A stretch of DNA of 20,488 nucleotides, taken from NCBI GenBank assembly GCA_024811115.1, contig JAKOGH010000735.1, positions 1 to 20,488 of the forward strand. Reading direction: 5' to 3'. The notes beneath the pieces are model-generated. The model was not told the DNA's origin and ran no database searches. It saw only the letters and a program-made list of their open reading frames with translations. Both the position numbers and the translations under genes were made by a program. Below are positions 1-8,998 of the stretch, in pieces. Every line of letters begins with the position of its first letter. Within the stretch, counting starts at the first letter, position 1. This DNA comes from Terana coerulea (lineage: Eukaryota > Basidiomycota > Agaricomycetes > Polyporales > Phanerochaetaceae).

Positions 1-595
1 CGTGAGATCGGGTGCTCGATCTAGAAAACTGATGTGGTCGCCAGGAAAGGATAAACGCAGCGGCCGGTGTTTATCCGATCTAGGCGCGATAAGATAGCGT
101 ACCTTGGGATAGTTCTCTTTGATCCGCGCGATGCCAGCGACTTGGGTGAGGCCGGGAAGCGACATGGGATTGTGACGCAGGGCGTGTTCGTACGCCGAGA
201 GCGCGTGTTCCAAGTTCCCCATCTGCTCGGCAACGCGTCCTGTCCGGGCAAGTGATCCGGTTAGCTCGCGGCATTCTGTTTCCTCCCAACAGCTGCAATC
301 GGACGCTTACCAATCAGAAGCCACGTCTGTTCGTTGGCTTGCGCGAGCTTCAGCATCGAGCTGGGGACGCCGGCCCCGTTAGCGCCGTTGGGCACCGCAG
401 GTGAGGTCACCATCGACGCAGGCGGAGGTGGGACGGCGCCTTGTGCGAGGGGGTGTTGGGGATCGAGCTGCCGTTCATGTGCAGGGGGTGGACGTGCGGG
501 TGCGGGGGAGGGGGCAGGGAGTGGGCATGGTGGGGGCCGTGAGGGTCGTGAAGGCGGATGTCCCGCTCTTGCGGGCGTGGTTGTCTGGAGCTCAT
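1..595 (-). CDS. cyc8: Cyc8/Ssn6-type TPR transcriptional co-repressor, 5' part, truncated by window edge
   Basis: Cyc8 (Ssn6) pairs with Tup1 as a general nuclear co-repressor and binds DNA-bound regulators through tetratricopeptide repeats. The start is ATG at 595 (MSSRQPRP), followed by a His/Pro-rich leader. Exon 1 is 595-311, the intron 310-240 (gtaag...cag), exon 2 239-103, and a further donor (gtacgc) follows at 102. Across the junction the frame reads LKLAQANEQTWLLIG then RVAEQMGNLEHALSAYEHAL, NPMSLPGLTQVAGIARIKEN, which is the first TPR block typical of fungal Cyc8. About 141 residues are visible; fungal homologues are much longer, so most of the gene lies left of position 1. The leader and the TPR part are in different frames. 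One extra base in the G5 run at 449-453 would join them, giving NTPLAQGAVPPPP. A weak 50-bp intron (donor gtgacc, acceptor ccccag) could also do so. The family call is firm; the leader model is less sure. Confidence 0.85.
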
Positions 596-1289
596 GGTCG
601 CCGGCGACGTCGACGTCGGCGGCAGGGGCAGCGGCGACGGGCGGCAGAGAGATGGGGAGGATTTGGAGGCGGAAAGAAGAGACGTGTGCTGGAGACGGGT
701 GGCGATATATGGGGGCTGCGTGTGAGATCAGGGCATAGCGAGAGAAGACGATCACAGATCGAAGCTGCTGCAGTTTGCGGAGACGCCAACTACACGGAAG
801 CGTGACGAAAGAGGAAGGCGCTTCCTCCAGCCAATGACCGAAGTCAAATCGAAGAATCAGATTACGATCTCCTGCCAAGCTCCGAATGGCAACTTGCCAG
901 AGAACTTCGCAGGGATCAGCGCTCTGCCGGCAACTACTTTGGGCTCCCTCATTTAGCCCATCAATCTCAGATTCACTCAATGCATTAACCTTTTCCATCA
1001 TCACCCACTTGCCGCCAGTGCTTCCTGCACACACAAGCCGCCTTCCTTCTCTGTACGCCCCGCCCCGCCGCTGTCAGCTGCCTTCCAAATCGGTTCCGTG
1101 CGGCGAACATGCAAGCTGACCCACTTTGCGCAACGTGTGTTAGGTCGCCAGATCACCGTCTCCTACGGCCTTTGCGCAAGCGATCGGCTCTAATGTGTCG
1201 GCGGGCCCCTAACTAAGATGGCAACGGCGTGTCGCAAATATTACTCCAGGACAGGGACTTTCTGTTTTCGCTGCTTCGTCGAGTGTCAC
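596..1289. other. Upstream region of the cyc8-like gene, no gene seen
   Basis: This is the 5' flank of the minus-strand cyc8-like gene. It is rich in short GC motifs close to the start codon and becomes less GC-rich beyond about 900. Open frames on both strands here are proline/arginine-rich and have no recognisable domain or intron pattern. It probably holds the promoter and 5' UTR. I see no clear TATA box. Confidence 0.5.
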
Positions 1290-1298
1290 CCGTATCAC
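1290..1298. repeat. Target-site duplication CCGTATCAC, left copy
   Basis: This is an exact 9-bp direct repeat with 2137-2145, immediately outside the terminal inverted repeats of the 1299-2136 element. Confidence 0.85.
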
Positions 1299-2136
1299 GG
1301 ATAAGTCTAATGAGAAACCCCCTTGACGCCCATAAACCCCGGGTTGATTGCTTAGTCAGCATAAACCCTTCAATATCAGGATCGCCGGGTTTAGCGCGGA
1401 GGCACTGACCCCAGGCACTGCCAGGTGTAAAGGCAAGACCGCCTCGGTGAGGGAATATTTACGAACAATGTTTAGCTGGATTCTATCAGTCATATACAAG
1501 CTGTAAAATGTTGCGAATGACCTATGCTATTGTAGACATTATCAATAGACACGTACGGTGAGATGGGTGTTCAAAGAGACCAGCGCATTGTCGGCGGCGG
1601 TCGCGCGTCGGGGTAATCCGTAAATGGTAAGTCGGGCGGGATTCTTGATGGGCTGATGCGCACCAACGTACTTTGTGACAACTTGCTCCGGGACAATGCA
1701 TAGATAGGCACAGCTCCACAGCGTGAATCCTGTAGAGCTAGTGTCTCTAGATGTAAAAAATTCGTAAAGTATATTAAATATGGTATTACTTGTAATGTAA
1801 GCAGCATCAGAGCGCTTTGATGCGCCCTGCCCAAGGCCCGACACTGGTTACCCTGTTGATAAATACAGCCACCGACGGGTCACAGAAATTAGTACAGTTG
1901 GCATAGTACAATACTAATGCAAAATAAACTTTTGTGTTACACTCAAATCCACTAGTACGAGACCCTTTGCAGTGAAGCATTTAACTAGAAGATCAGCCGC
2001 CCGAATAAACTGGCATTCTCACGCTCCTTTGTAAGAGGACTGTTCGGGGTCTCCTCCAGCGCTTAGCACACTAAACCGGGTTTCCCATTAGAAGCAGGGG
2101 TTTATAGTCCCACGGGGTTTCTCATTAGACTTATCC
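1299..2136. mobile_element. Non-autonomous TIR DNA transposon (MITE), 9-bp target duplication
   Basis: The left end reads GGATAAGTCTAATGAGAAAC from 1299 and is matched perfectly over 23 bp by the reverse complement of the right end (to 2136). A weaker match extends to about 42 bp, including a second ATAAACCCC block at 1332-1340 and 2097-2105. Both ends are flanked by the direct repeat CCGTATCAC (1290-1298 and 2137-2145). The element is 838 bp and more AT-rich than its surroundings. No transposase is visible; the open frames inside are short and unrecognised. A 9-bp duplication fits Mutator-like elements, but the terminal sequence alone does not prove the superfamily. Confidence 0.85.
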
Positions 2137-2145
2137 CCGTATCAC
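2137..2145. repeat. Target-site duplication CCGTATCAC, right copy
   Basis: This matches 1290-1298 exactly and marks the right border of the 838-bp element. Confidence 0.85.
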
Positions 2146-4074
2146 TCTGCTGGAGGACGCCACCCGATAAAGCCTGGTCTATCTCGCCCGGTGAGCGGAC
2201 CACTGGTGCAGATCACCCTGACCGCGTGACGTTTGCGGCGGGCTCTTTCATGTCAAGGCCCCGTGGCACCTCGCCCCTCTGAGTCAAAGCAGTACCTCTT
2301 TTGTCACAAGGCATGGCCCGTCGCTACGCACCGCACAACACCCCTGCCTTCTTCGTGCAATCAGCAGCAGTACGCCGGGCCAGCACAGCCCCGCGCCGCC
2401 GCTGTGCGTGAGGGACAGACACAAAGCGCAGAGAGATGCTTCCGGCGGCGTGGCGCGGAGCCATCAGCGATCTGACGCGCCCGACGTGGCGACAGGCCCC
2501 GACAGGCAGGCCAGGCGCCGCCGTGGTTGGGGCTCGCGACGCCCGATCGCATCGACGGGCGCCGGCGGGCACGGCGATGGGCTGTCGCCTTCGGGCCTGG
2601 AACACGTGTGCACCCACAAACCTTGACGGGGACGCCGCGGGGTGCGCCAGCCGCGCATCAGGCACCGCGCGTTCCGCTTACGTCAGCGGCACCGTGCGCG
2701 CCGGGTCCGAGGGGAGCCCCTGTGGCGGCGCCGTCGTCCGATCCCTGGCCCCTGCCCCCGCGCGGGCATGTGCTCCTGCGGCGGCAGAGCAGTTAGCGTC
2801 GCGCTACGCCATTCGCTCATTGATGAGGAATGATGGGTGGGTGTCTTACAGGAGTAATCCATCAGAGTTTCGATTGCGGTGCGGGACGATGACATGGGCG
2901 TGCACCCGCCCTGGGAACGCGGAGGACGCAGCTGCGCGCCGTGAAGAACACCCGTGCCGCATGCAGGAGACGACAAATGAATGAAAAGAAGCCCTGGCCT
3001 GAGAGCTATAAGTGCCACGGCAAGCTGCGAGCGAACAGCAGAGAACGCGATGACAAGTGCCAAGTTGCCGTGATACGAAGCCCGCGCGGCGATCGACAAG
3101 CCTAATCGGGCTGGACCTTGCGCGCTTTCGGACGATCGTAGCCCCTGGGCGCGCGGGCAGCCCGCAAAGCGTCCGGCTGATCCTCCGTCCTGTGCTTTGC
3201 CTCGCCGCCCTGCGCGGCTTCGCTTCTCGGAAGAACCGATGAGCCATCTGAATGCAACGCGCAAGGGACGCCACGGCGCCCCGCAAAGCTTGATAGGGCC
3301 GCGGCCAAATGAAACCCCTCGCTCCGAGGACGGTCCGACCGCGCGCTGTGCTGATGCACGCAGAGATTGGCCATCACCCAGCAGCAGCGCGGGGACGGAT
3401 GCGTGATTGCGCGTGGGTGATGCGGAGGACCCTGCACGCATCGGCGCGTCGCGCAACAGAGACAGCCGTCGGCGGGTCGGCGCATCCCCGAGGCCCGCCC
3501 AGACCGGCGCGCTTCCGCATCTAGCGTAGCCGTAAGCAAGCAAGCGCACCGCGCCTGCATGCACGCAGCGCAGATGACGGGATGCAGGGTACAGGGTCGC
3601 GCGCCTCGCGCCGCCGGCACAGGGCGGGCAGTGGGCACTGCGGCAGGCGCCTCCACCCTCGCACACAGTGCTGACAGAGGCTGACAGATGCGGATATCGA
3701 GGTGCGCCACAACGTGCGGCGGACGGCGCGGGGCGGCCTACCAAGGCGTACGAGGATCGGGCGGGCAGGCCTCGACGGCGCGCGACCGCAAACGGCAACG
3801 CCGTCGCTTGCCGCACGCGCGCACGCGATGCGCCCTTTTGCAAAGGCTGCACGCCAACAGTGCATAGCACTCGCAGAAGCGGACGCTGGCGCCCCGGGAT
3901 GCCCGCCCGACGTCCCGCAGGCTTTAAAGCAAGGTTCAGTCGCGCGGCGCGATTGGGCGCGGCCGTAATGAATGCGCTGCAGCTGATCAGCTGTGTCTGA
4001 TAGAGCCTCCGTCCGATCGATGTAAGCTCAGGCCATGCCGGATGGGGCACGCGTGCATTGTATGTGTGGCGCAG
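2146..4074. other. GC-rich gene-free stretch between two transposons
   Basis: The stretch is strongly GC-rich, with long open frames in several overlapping phases on both strands. That pattern is expected when stop codons are rare through composition. None of the translations shows a domain, a hydrophobic/hydrophilic periodicity or an intron arrangement I recognise. Arginine, alanine and proline dominate every frame. It may be decayed repeat DNA. Confidence 0.5.
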
Positions 4075-4082
4075 CGGAAGTG
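4075..4082. repeat. Target-site duplication CGGAAGTG, left copy
   Basis: This is an exact 8-bp direct repeat with 4935-4942, abutting the inverted terminal repeats of the 852-bp element. Confidence 0.75.
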
Positions 4083-4229
4083 GGGATACCCGCCGATGGA
4101 ATTCCGCAGGTTGGACAACCTGCGTTATGCACAGGTTAGACCAACCGGTGGATTTCCAAGATCTTCCCACGGATGAGATAGCCGCCTGCCCGCGTATAAT
4201 ACCGGGGAGCGCTTCCCTGGCCATTTTAG

Positions 4230-4402
4230 CTATGCCCTCGGGCACCGTCGCTCCCCGCCGCCACTCGCCGCGCCCTCCCACGCCCTTCCGTCCTCTCCCG
4301 CGCCTTCCCACCCCCGCGCTTGTCACTCCGCGCCACCCGCTCGCGCCTCGCGCCTTCCCGCCCCGCCGCGCGCCTTCCCGCCTTCCCGCCTCCCGCCCTT
4401 TT
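4230..4402. repeat. Polypyrimidine minisatellite-like tract
   Basis: The plus strand is almost all C and T with regular G. It is built from variants of CGCGCCTTCCCGCC and CTTCCCGCC, with little A. The composition switches abruptly to AT-rich DNA at about 4403. The tract lies inside the 852-bp TIR element, between its left arm and the tRNA-like unit. Confidence 0.7.
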
Positions 4403-4592
4403 CCCGTTATGGTAATTCCTTTTAAAATAGAGCGCATTGTATATATATAGCACCTAGGCGTTAATATGAAGATAAATATATATACAAACCCCTCAAAACC
4501 CTCAGAAAAGCGATGTAAAAGGCATAACAAAGCATGCTACTTGTCTGAGTACAACATACATGGATATAGGCAAGTGAGCCACCTAGCACTAC

Positions 4593-4691
4593 AAGCCATT
4601 ATGGCGCAGTGGTTAGTGTTGCAAAGTGTAAGTCTCGAGGCCGCGGGTTCGAATCCCGCTGGTTTTCTCTCGGAATCTTCTTTTTATTTTT
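4593..4691 (+). ncRNA. tRNA-like Pol III unit (tRNA pseudogene or SINE head)
   Basis: An A box (TGGCGCAGTGG, 4602-4612) and a B box (GGTTCGAATCC, 4646-4656) sit at tRNA-like spacing. The T arm folds perfectly (GCGGG, 4643-4647, with CCCGC, 4655-4659). The D stem GCGC/GTGT forms with two wobble pairs. An acceptor-like helix AAGCCA (4593-4598) with TGGTTT (4660-4665) is possible but slightly out of register. The anticodon stem does not pair, so it is unlikely to be a working tRNA; the loop in register would read GTA. A T-rich stretch at 4679-4690 could stop Pol III. It lies inside a TIR element, so it may be a captured tRNA or an inserted SINE. Confidence 0.6.
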
Positions 4692-4934
4692 GAAACTTCG
4701 TCAAGTCGTCCAAGGCGCCGTGGGCGTTTCCGCAAGCGCCTCGGCGCTCGGTGCTTGCCCCATCATTTCTTCATCCCCGCGCGCTTCTTTCATTTCCTGC
4801 CATCACCTCTGCATCTTTTGATCGGCTCGCAGTGCCGATCCCACAACCTGTGCTTTTTGCCGAAAACACAGGCTGGTCCAACCTGCGCATAACGCAGGTT
4901 GCCTAACCTGTGCATTTCTAACGGAGGCGGTCCC

Positions 4935-4942
4935 CGGAAGTG
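4935..4942. repeat. Target-site duplication CGGAAGTG, right copy
   Basis: This matches 4075-4082 exactly, just outside the right terminal inverted repeat. Confidence 0.75.
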
Positions 4943-6081
4943 AATGCATTTGACGAGAGGCACAAGGGCGCAGTTGCACACGGGCTGGATGCTGTCATGT
5001 CCTCTATATATGCTGTAATCGGGTGACCTGTTGTGATGGCGTGCATCGCCGAGAAGTGGGGTCTTGCGCACGGGCTGCGTTCGCCCGCCTCGCTGCCAGA
5101 TCGTTTGTTCTGCGTCGCAACCGGCCGCGGGGGCGAGAGCCTGCGCTCGGGCATCGCATGGACGAGTGCTCGCTTCTGTTGGAAGGCAGGCACTCGACTC
5201 CGATCTATCTATCCAGATTTCAGCGCGCTCCAGATCTCCAACATACACACAATAACGACATCTGTCACGCCCGACAGATACGAGAACGCGCTGCGCACGC
5301 AGGCGTGGCCGCATGCGGCGACGGCAACGTTTCGCGGTACGTCAGCGGCCCAGCGTTCGCGCCCGCCAGCACCTCGGGCCGCGTGCGTGCGTGTGTGTTC
5401 GAGGCCTTGCGTCGCTTGTGGCGCACGACCAGAAGGCAGGAGCGCCCCGCGGACGCGGCCTCGACAGGCGCGATATGACATGCGGCAATGCCACCGAGCG
5501 AGTATGTCCCGACTCCCCAGGCTGCCAGCGGGGGGCCCGGACGCCGCCACAGCAGCCCTCTGTCAGCCCGAGCCTATTTGACCGGAAGGCCCTCGTTCCC
5601 TGTCCAACAAGGCCGCGGCGCCATCTGGCACGCGCGGGACAGCCCATCGTCCGCATCTTCTCTTCCTTCTGCGCGTTGCACGCAGGGCTCGCCGAGGCAG
5701 TGTTGTGGGGTGCACAAAAGTCAAGTAGCCGGATGCCGCATTGACGTCGGCGCGCTGTGAGCTGCCCGTCAGGCGCGGGGAGAAACCTGTTAGAGCTGAT
5801 TGGACGCAGAGAGGCGGTGTGGGCTGCTTCGGATTCGGCGGGACCCTGAGCTTGGGAGTGAATCCAGAGACATGGACGCAGGGTGCCCATACCGCCAGCT
5901 CCGTGCGCGGTGGACGTCGCACCCGTGGGAAAGCTCGTCACGAGTGTGACAGTCACGCCCGTCGAACACCGTCGACCAGCGCACGCCGCAGCGGCTCGCC
6001 ACCGACGTCCTCACCCTCGTCCTCACATCACACACACGACCCCGAGACCGCGCGGGCAGGCAGGCAGGCAGGCGCACTAAA
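4943..6081. other. GC-rich intergenic stretch before the SERF gene
   Basis: No gene is supported here. Overlapping open frames on both strands are compositional. The last 150 bases contain a CA-rich segment and a (GGCA)n run at 6055-6073 just before the SERF start codon, so this end probably holds its promoter and 5' UTR. Confidence 0.5.
6055..6073 (+). repeat. (GGCA)n tetranucleotide microsatellite
   Basis: About five GGCA units end nine bases before the start codon of the SERF-type gene, so the run would lie in its 5' UTR. Confidence 0.8.
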
Positions 6082-6484
6082 ATGACCCGTGAGTGCGGCG
6101 CGCGCCTCGGCTGCAGCTTTCGAGGTTGATGTGCTCAAGCGGCGTGTGCGCGGCGGCGGCGGCGGCGTGAATGACACAGGAGGCAACCAGCGCGACCAGG
6201 ACCGCGCGAAGGCGCAGAAGAAGCAGGCCGCGGCCGCGAAGGGCAAGGTGAAGGAGAGCGCGGCGTCGCTGCAGAAGCGGCGCGAGCAGTGCGTGCCCAT
6301 GCCCTTCCGTCCGCGTACATGTCTGACCGGGTGCACGTGGGGCGTAGAGACGCAGCGATTTTGAGGGACAAGCAAAAGGTGCGCGGTGTCCTGGGTTGCA
6401 CGGTGCCTGGGCTGCTGACGGCGGCTGCAGAAAAAGGAAGAGGACGCGGCGAAGGCGGCTGGCGGCGGGGGCGGCGGGAAGTAG
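6082..6484 (+). CDS. SERF/4F5-family small basic protein, four exons
   Basis: The exons are 6082-6088, 6180-6288, 6348-6378 and 6431-6484. All introns are GT-AG (91, 59 and 52 bp) and all phases agree, giving 66 residues with no break. The protein starts MTRGNQRDQDRAKAQKKQAA, continues KGKVKESAASLQKRREQDAA and ends in a Lys/Glu/Ala stretch followed by a glycine run and lysine. The N-terminal GNQR-D-RAK-Q-K pattern and the length near 65 residues are diagnostic of the SERF (4F5) family. These are small, highly charged, disordered proteins that in animals promote amyloid aggregation and bind RNA; the fungal role is little known. The first exon codes only two residues plus one base, so the gene is easily missed. 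It stands alone in a transposon-rich block. No frameshift is needed. Confidence 0.9.
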
Positions 6485-6880
6485 CGTCGGCTCGGGGAGG
6501 TTCCCTTCGCTCTGCCTGCCCGCCACCACGCCCGATACTCTCGCCACCCAAGAAGAAAAGCTGCAGTTCCATGGCTGGAGTCTGGGTCTGGACCGCGTTC
6601 CTGCGGATAGGCATCGTTCCACCATCCCCCCATGTGTTCTGTCCTCATCTCCACGCTCAAATTGCATTGTAGTCCTAGATGCCTGGTCCCAGATCTGTAT
6701 CGCGATGCTCTCTATTCATCCATCTCTCTCCCCACTCGATCGCAAGGAACCCACAGAGACGGATATCGAGAACATCGCTCTGTGACTGCGCAGCATTTGT
6801 CCGCCCGTGCTGGCACGTCCGTTAGGAAGGCGGCCGTGGGCACCCGCGCCGCCGGAAGCGATCTGCGCGCGCGAGGCCCA

Positions 6881-6924
6881 TTCATATACTGTATCGTTCC
6901 TATACAGTACGCTGCGTGTATGAA
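6881..6924. repeat. Nested inverted repeat
   Basis: TACTGTAT (6887-6894) and ATACAGTA (6902-6909) form a perfect 8-bp stem with a 7-base loop. Outside them TTCATA (6881-6886) and TATGAA (6919-6924) pair again. The function is unknown. Confidence 0.6.
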
Positions 6925-7082
6925 CGCAAGGCACGTCCTCGGAGCCCCAGAGCGACGCAGCCTGGGCCGTGCCCCTGCCCAGCGCGCGCCGTGCGTGTGG
7001 CGTGGCAGCGCTGCCGGCGTGCTGGGCCGCCGCTCTCATGCTCCCTCGCCCCTCCGATGGCATCCCTGAATTCCAGTGATGG

Positions 7083-7098
7083 AGCGTTCGCGAACGCT
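7083..7098. repeat. Perfect 16-bp palindrome
   Basis: AGCGTTCGCGAACGCT is a perfect palindrome. It is followed by TGATATATAT. A shortened relative, GAGCGTACGCTTGAT, occurs near 7272, so the two may be paired remnants of one repeat. Confidence 0.6.
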
Positions 7099-8041
7099 TG
7101 ATATATATCTTCGGCTACACGGTATCTCCCCGCGAAGTGCTGGAAAGTTTGAACCGTACGTGCCACAAGTGAGTATATATATACACGCGCTCGCGCGTGT
7201 GCACAGCGGCAGGCACCCCTGGCGCGTCCCACGCCGAAGTCGGAGGTATCGGGCGCATAGAGTTAAGTGCTGAGCGTACGCTTGATTGGCAGTTGTGGAT
7301 ATCCTGATATCAGGCCCACGAAGCTAAGCAGCTTGTGTGCGCCACATCCGCCCCACGACCCGGTAGCGCACCATCCCCCACCAACTCGCACGAACACTGA
7401 TTCTTTATTTATTTACATTGCATACGCAGGCCGGGAACAGTGCGCGCGGTGCGTTCCGCGCAGCGGCGCGTTCTGCGGTGCATCAGCGGCAATTAAGCCT
7501 AGTCGGGCAGGGCTCTGCGCGTCGTGGGTGGGTGCGAAGGATGGGGAGCCCGATGGACGAGATGCCCCGCCAGAAGGCAGGTGCGACAGAGGCCGGTGCC
7601 GAGGGAACAGACGGTGTCCCGTGGGCTTCGCCGCTGGCACTTCTGCAGACAGCACCCGGCGAAGTTCATCATCTAATATGTAACATACATATATATAATG
7701 TTTGAACGTTCACAAGCAGAACAGACATGCAGACGAAGCCGAACGCAAACACCGCAACAGGGAGAACGAAACACGTCGCATCGCGTCCCGCTCCTTTTCC
7801 GGCATCCTCGCCGCACGGGCGAGAGTAAATACTAAGCAGAAAAGGCGCAGCGACGCCACCGAGCCCAGTGCAGCGGACGCGCAGCTGCGCCGGGAGGCTG
7901 GTGCAGCCGTACCGCACACAGATGAGCCTGTTATTATATATATGCACATGTAAGCAAAACGGCTCGCGGCCAACGCCACAAGTGCGCAAAGGGATCGGAT
8001 TCTGACGCACGCACCTGATATAGCGCATATGATGATATGCA

Positions 8042-8050
8042 GATTCCTGG
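8042..8050. repeat. Target-site duplication GATTCCTGG, left copy
   Basis: This is an exact 9-bp match to 8728-8736, directly outside the long inverted repeats. Confidence 0.9.
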
Positions 8051-8727
8051 CAGTCTCCTACTCAGCTTTCGCCCCTCCGAGTGTGAGGAAGGGCGTGAGA
8101 ATTTTTGGGCCCATTCGGGCCTCTCTCGCCGTTCCTCAACTCTTCAGGGCGGCTGGCGCCATATGTTGGCGTCTAGCTTCACCGGCCGGGATCGGTCGCG
8201 TGGAGGACCTAAATGGGGTAGGCGTCTCGGCGCGGCGGCCCCATGGACTGCTGTCATGTACAGAGTTTGTGTGCCTCCAAGCGCATTTTGGCCTCCCTGT
8301 TGCAGTAGATACATGTATATGTAGCTAAGCGAGATACAGACATTTATATAGGCCTATTATCGTGTCCTCAATGTATCAATTGCTTGTTCCTTGCTCTCTT
8401 TCCTACCTTAGGTCACTGAATGCAGCCATTTTCTAGAACAAACTGCTCATCTTGCTGATGATAAATACATCATAGTGAGCAAACATGTTTTGAAGTGTTC
8501 TGCACATAATTGAAGGCACATAGGTTGAGCAACAAAGCCAGCGAGAGCATGAACTCCACCTGGTCACGGCGAGACCGGACGTGAATCCGGGATGACATAA
8601 TCGCGCGCTAATATATGGCGCCAGCCGCCCTGAAGAGTTGAGGAACGGCGAGAGAGGCCCGAATGGGCCCAGAAAGTCTCACGCCCTTCCTCACACTCGG
8701 AGGGGCGAAAGCTGAGGTAGGAGACTG
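8051..8727. mobile_element. MULE-type MITE with 115-bp terminal inverted repeats and 9-bp target duplication
   Basis: The arms 8051-8164 and 8613-8727 are near-identical inverted repeats. Differences include one indel (CTACTCAGC against CTACCTCAGC) and two bases in the GAGAATTTTTGGG/GAGACTTTCTGGG block. The ends read CAGTCTCC and GGAGACTG. The 9-bp direct repeat GATTCCTGG flanks the element at 8042-8050 and 8728-8736. The interior (about 450 bp) is mostly AT-rich and has no recognisable coding sequence. Long TIRs with a 9-bp duplication are the hallmark of Mutator-like elements. The high arm identity suggests recent activity. Transposase would have to come from elsewhere in the genome. Confidence 0.9.
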
Positions 8728-8736
8728 GATTCCTGG
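8728..8736. repeat. Target-site duplication GATTCCTGG, right copy
   Basis: This matches 8042-8050 exactly at the right border of the 677-bp element. Confidence 0.9.
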
Positions 8737-8940
8737 CAGAATCCCGATGGACGTCGGACCAGCAGGCGAGGCGTGCAGGGGGTTTAGGGTTTCGCGGCGT
8801 GACTCAGCCTGAGTCTCGGACGGACGCTGCTGCGAAGACAGGGTGCTGCTATCGCGGGGCGCGCGCGTAATGGATGATCCTCATCTTCAATTTACGCTAC
8901 TTACATACTGTACATATATATATAGCATTAATATTGGGGG

Positions 8941-8964
8941 TTCGCGAGCTTCGCGAGCTTCGCG
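8941..8964. repeat. Short tandem repeat of TTCGCGAGC
   Basis: Nearly three copies of the 9-base unit TTCGCGAGC sit in the 270-bp spacer between two TIR elements. The unit contains the palindrome TCGCGA. Confidence 0.6.
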
Positions 8965-8990
8965 TCCATTTTAGCTTCAGGGCACTGCTA

Positions 8991-8998
8991 TCTGGGGG
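8991..8998. repeat. Target-site duplication TCTGGGGG, left copy
   Basis: This is an exact 8-bp match to 9778-9785, next to the TAGTGTTGCC terminus. Confidence 0.85.

Larger units (their letters stand above)
4083..4934. mobile_element. Non-autonomous TIR element with 8-bp target duplication, carrying a tRNA-like unit
   Basis: The ends are imperfect inverted repeats of about 65-70 bp (4083-4150 and 4866-4934). The left begins GGGATACCCGCC and the right, reverse-complemented, begins GGGACCGCC. Both arms share a core containing GCATAACGCAGGTTG in inverse orientation. The exact direct repeat CGGAAGTG flanks the element (4075-4082 and 4935-4942). Inside the left arm a hairpin CGCAGGTTG/CAACCTGCG (4105-4124) and repeated AACCTG motifs resemble subterminal transposase-binding sites. 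The 852-bp interior holds a polypyrimidine tract, an AT-rich block and a tRNA-like sequence, but no transposase. An 8-bp duplication fits hAT-type elements; superfamily assignment is an inference. Confidence 0.75.
6485..8041. other. Intergenic stretch with palindromes and AT microsatellites, no gene seen
   Basis: The stretch contains the 3' flank of the SERF gene and then mixed GC-rich DNA broken by short TA runs (about 7100, 7175, 7690 and 7935). No translation on either strand shows a domain or a believable exon series. Two perfect inverted repeats are listed separately. Confidence 0.5.

Noticed and set aside
2683..4530. A minus-strand frame open for about 615 codons.
   Set aside because: It crosses the left border of the TIR element and the polypyrimidine tract, is almost all Arg/Ala/Gly/Pro, and several other frames are also open in the same DNA. 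It is explained by GC-rich composition.
7310..7335. CACGAAGCTAAGCAGC resembling the internal control region of 5S rRNA.
   Set aside because: The flanking sequence does not match the rest of a fungal 5S gene and cannot fold into its helices.
8776..8792. Telomere-like GGTTTAGGGTTT.
   Set aside because: It is a single isolated match without an array, so it is not evidence for a telomere or an interstitial telomeric repeat.
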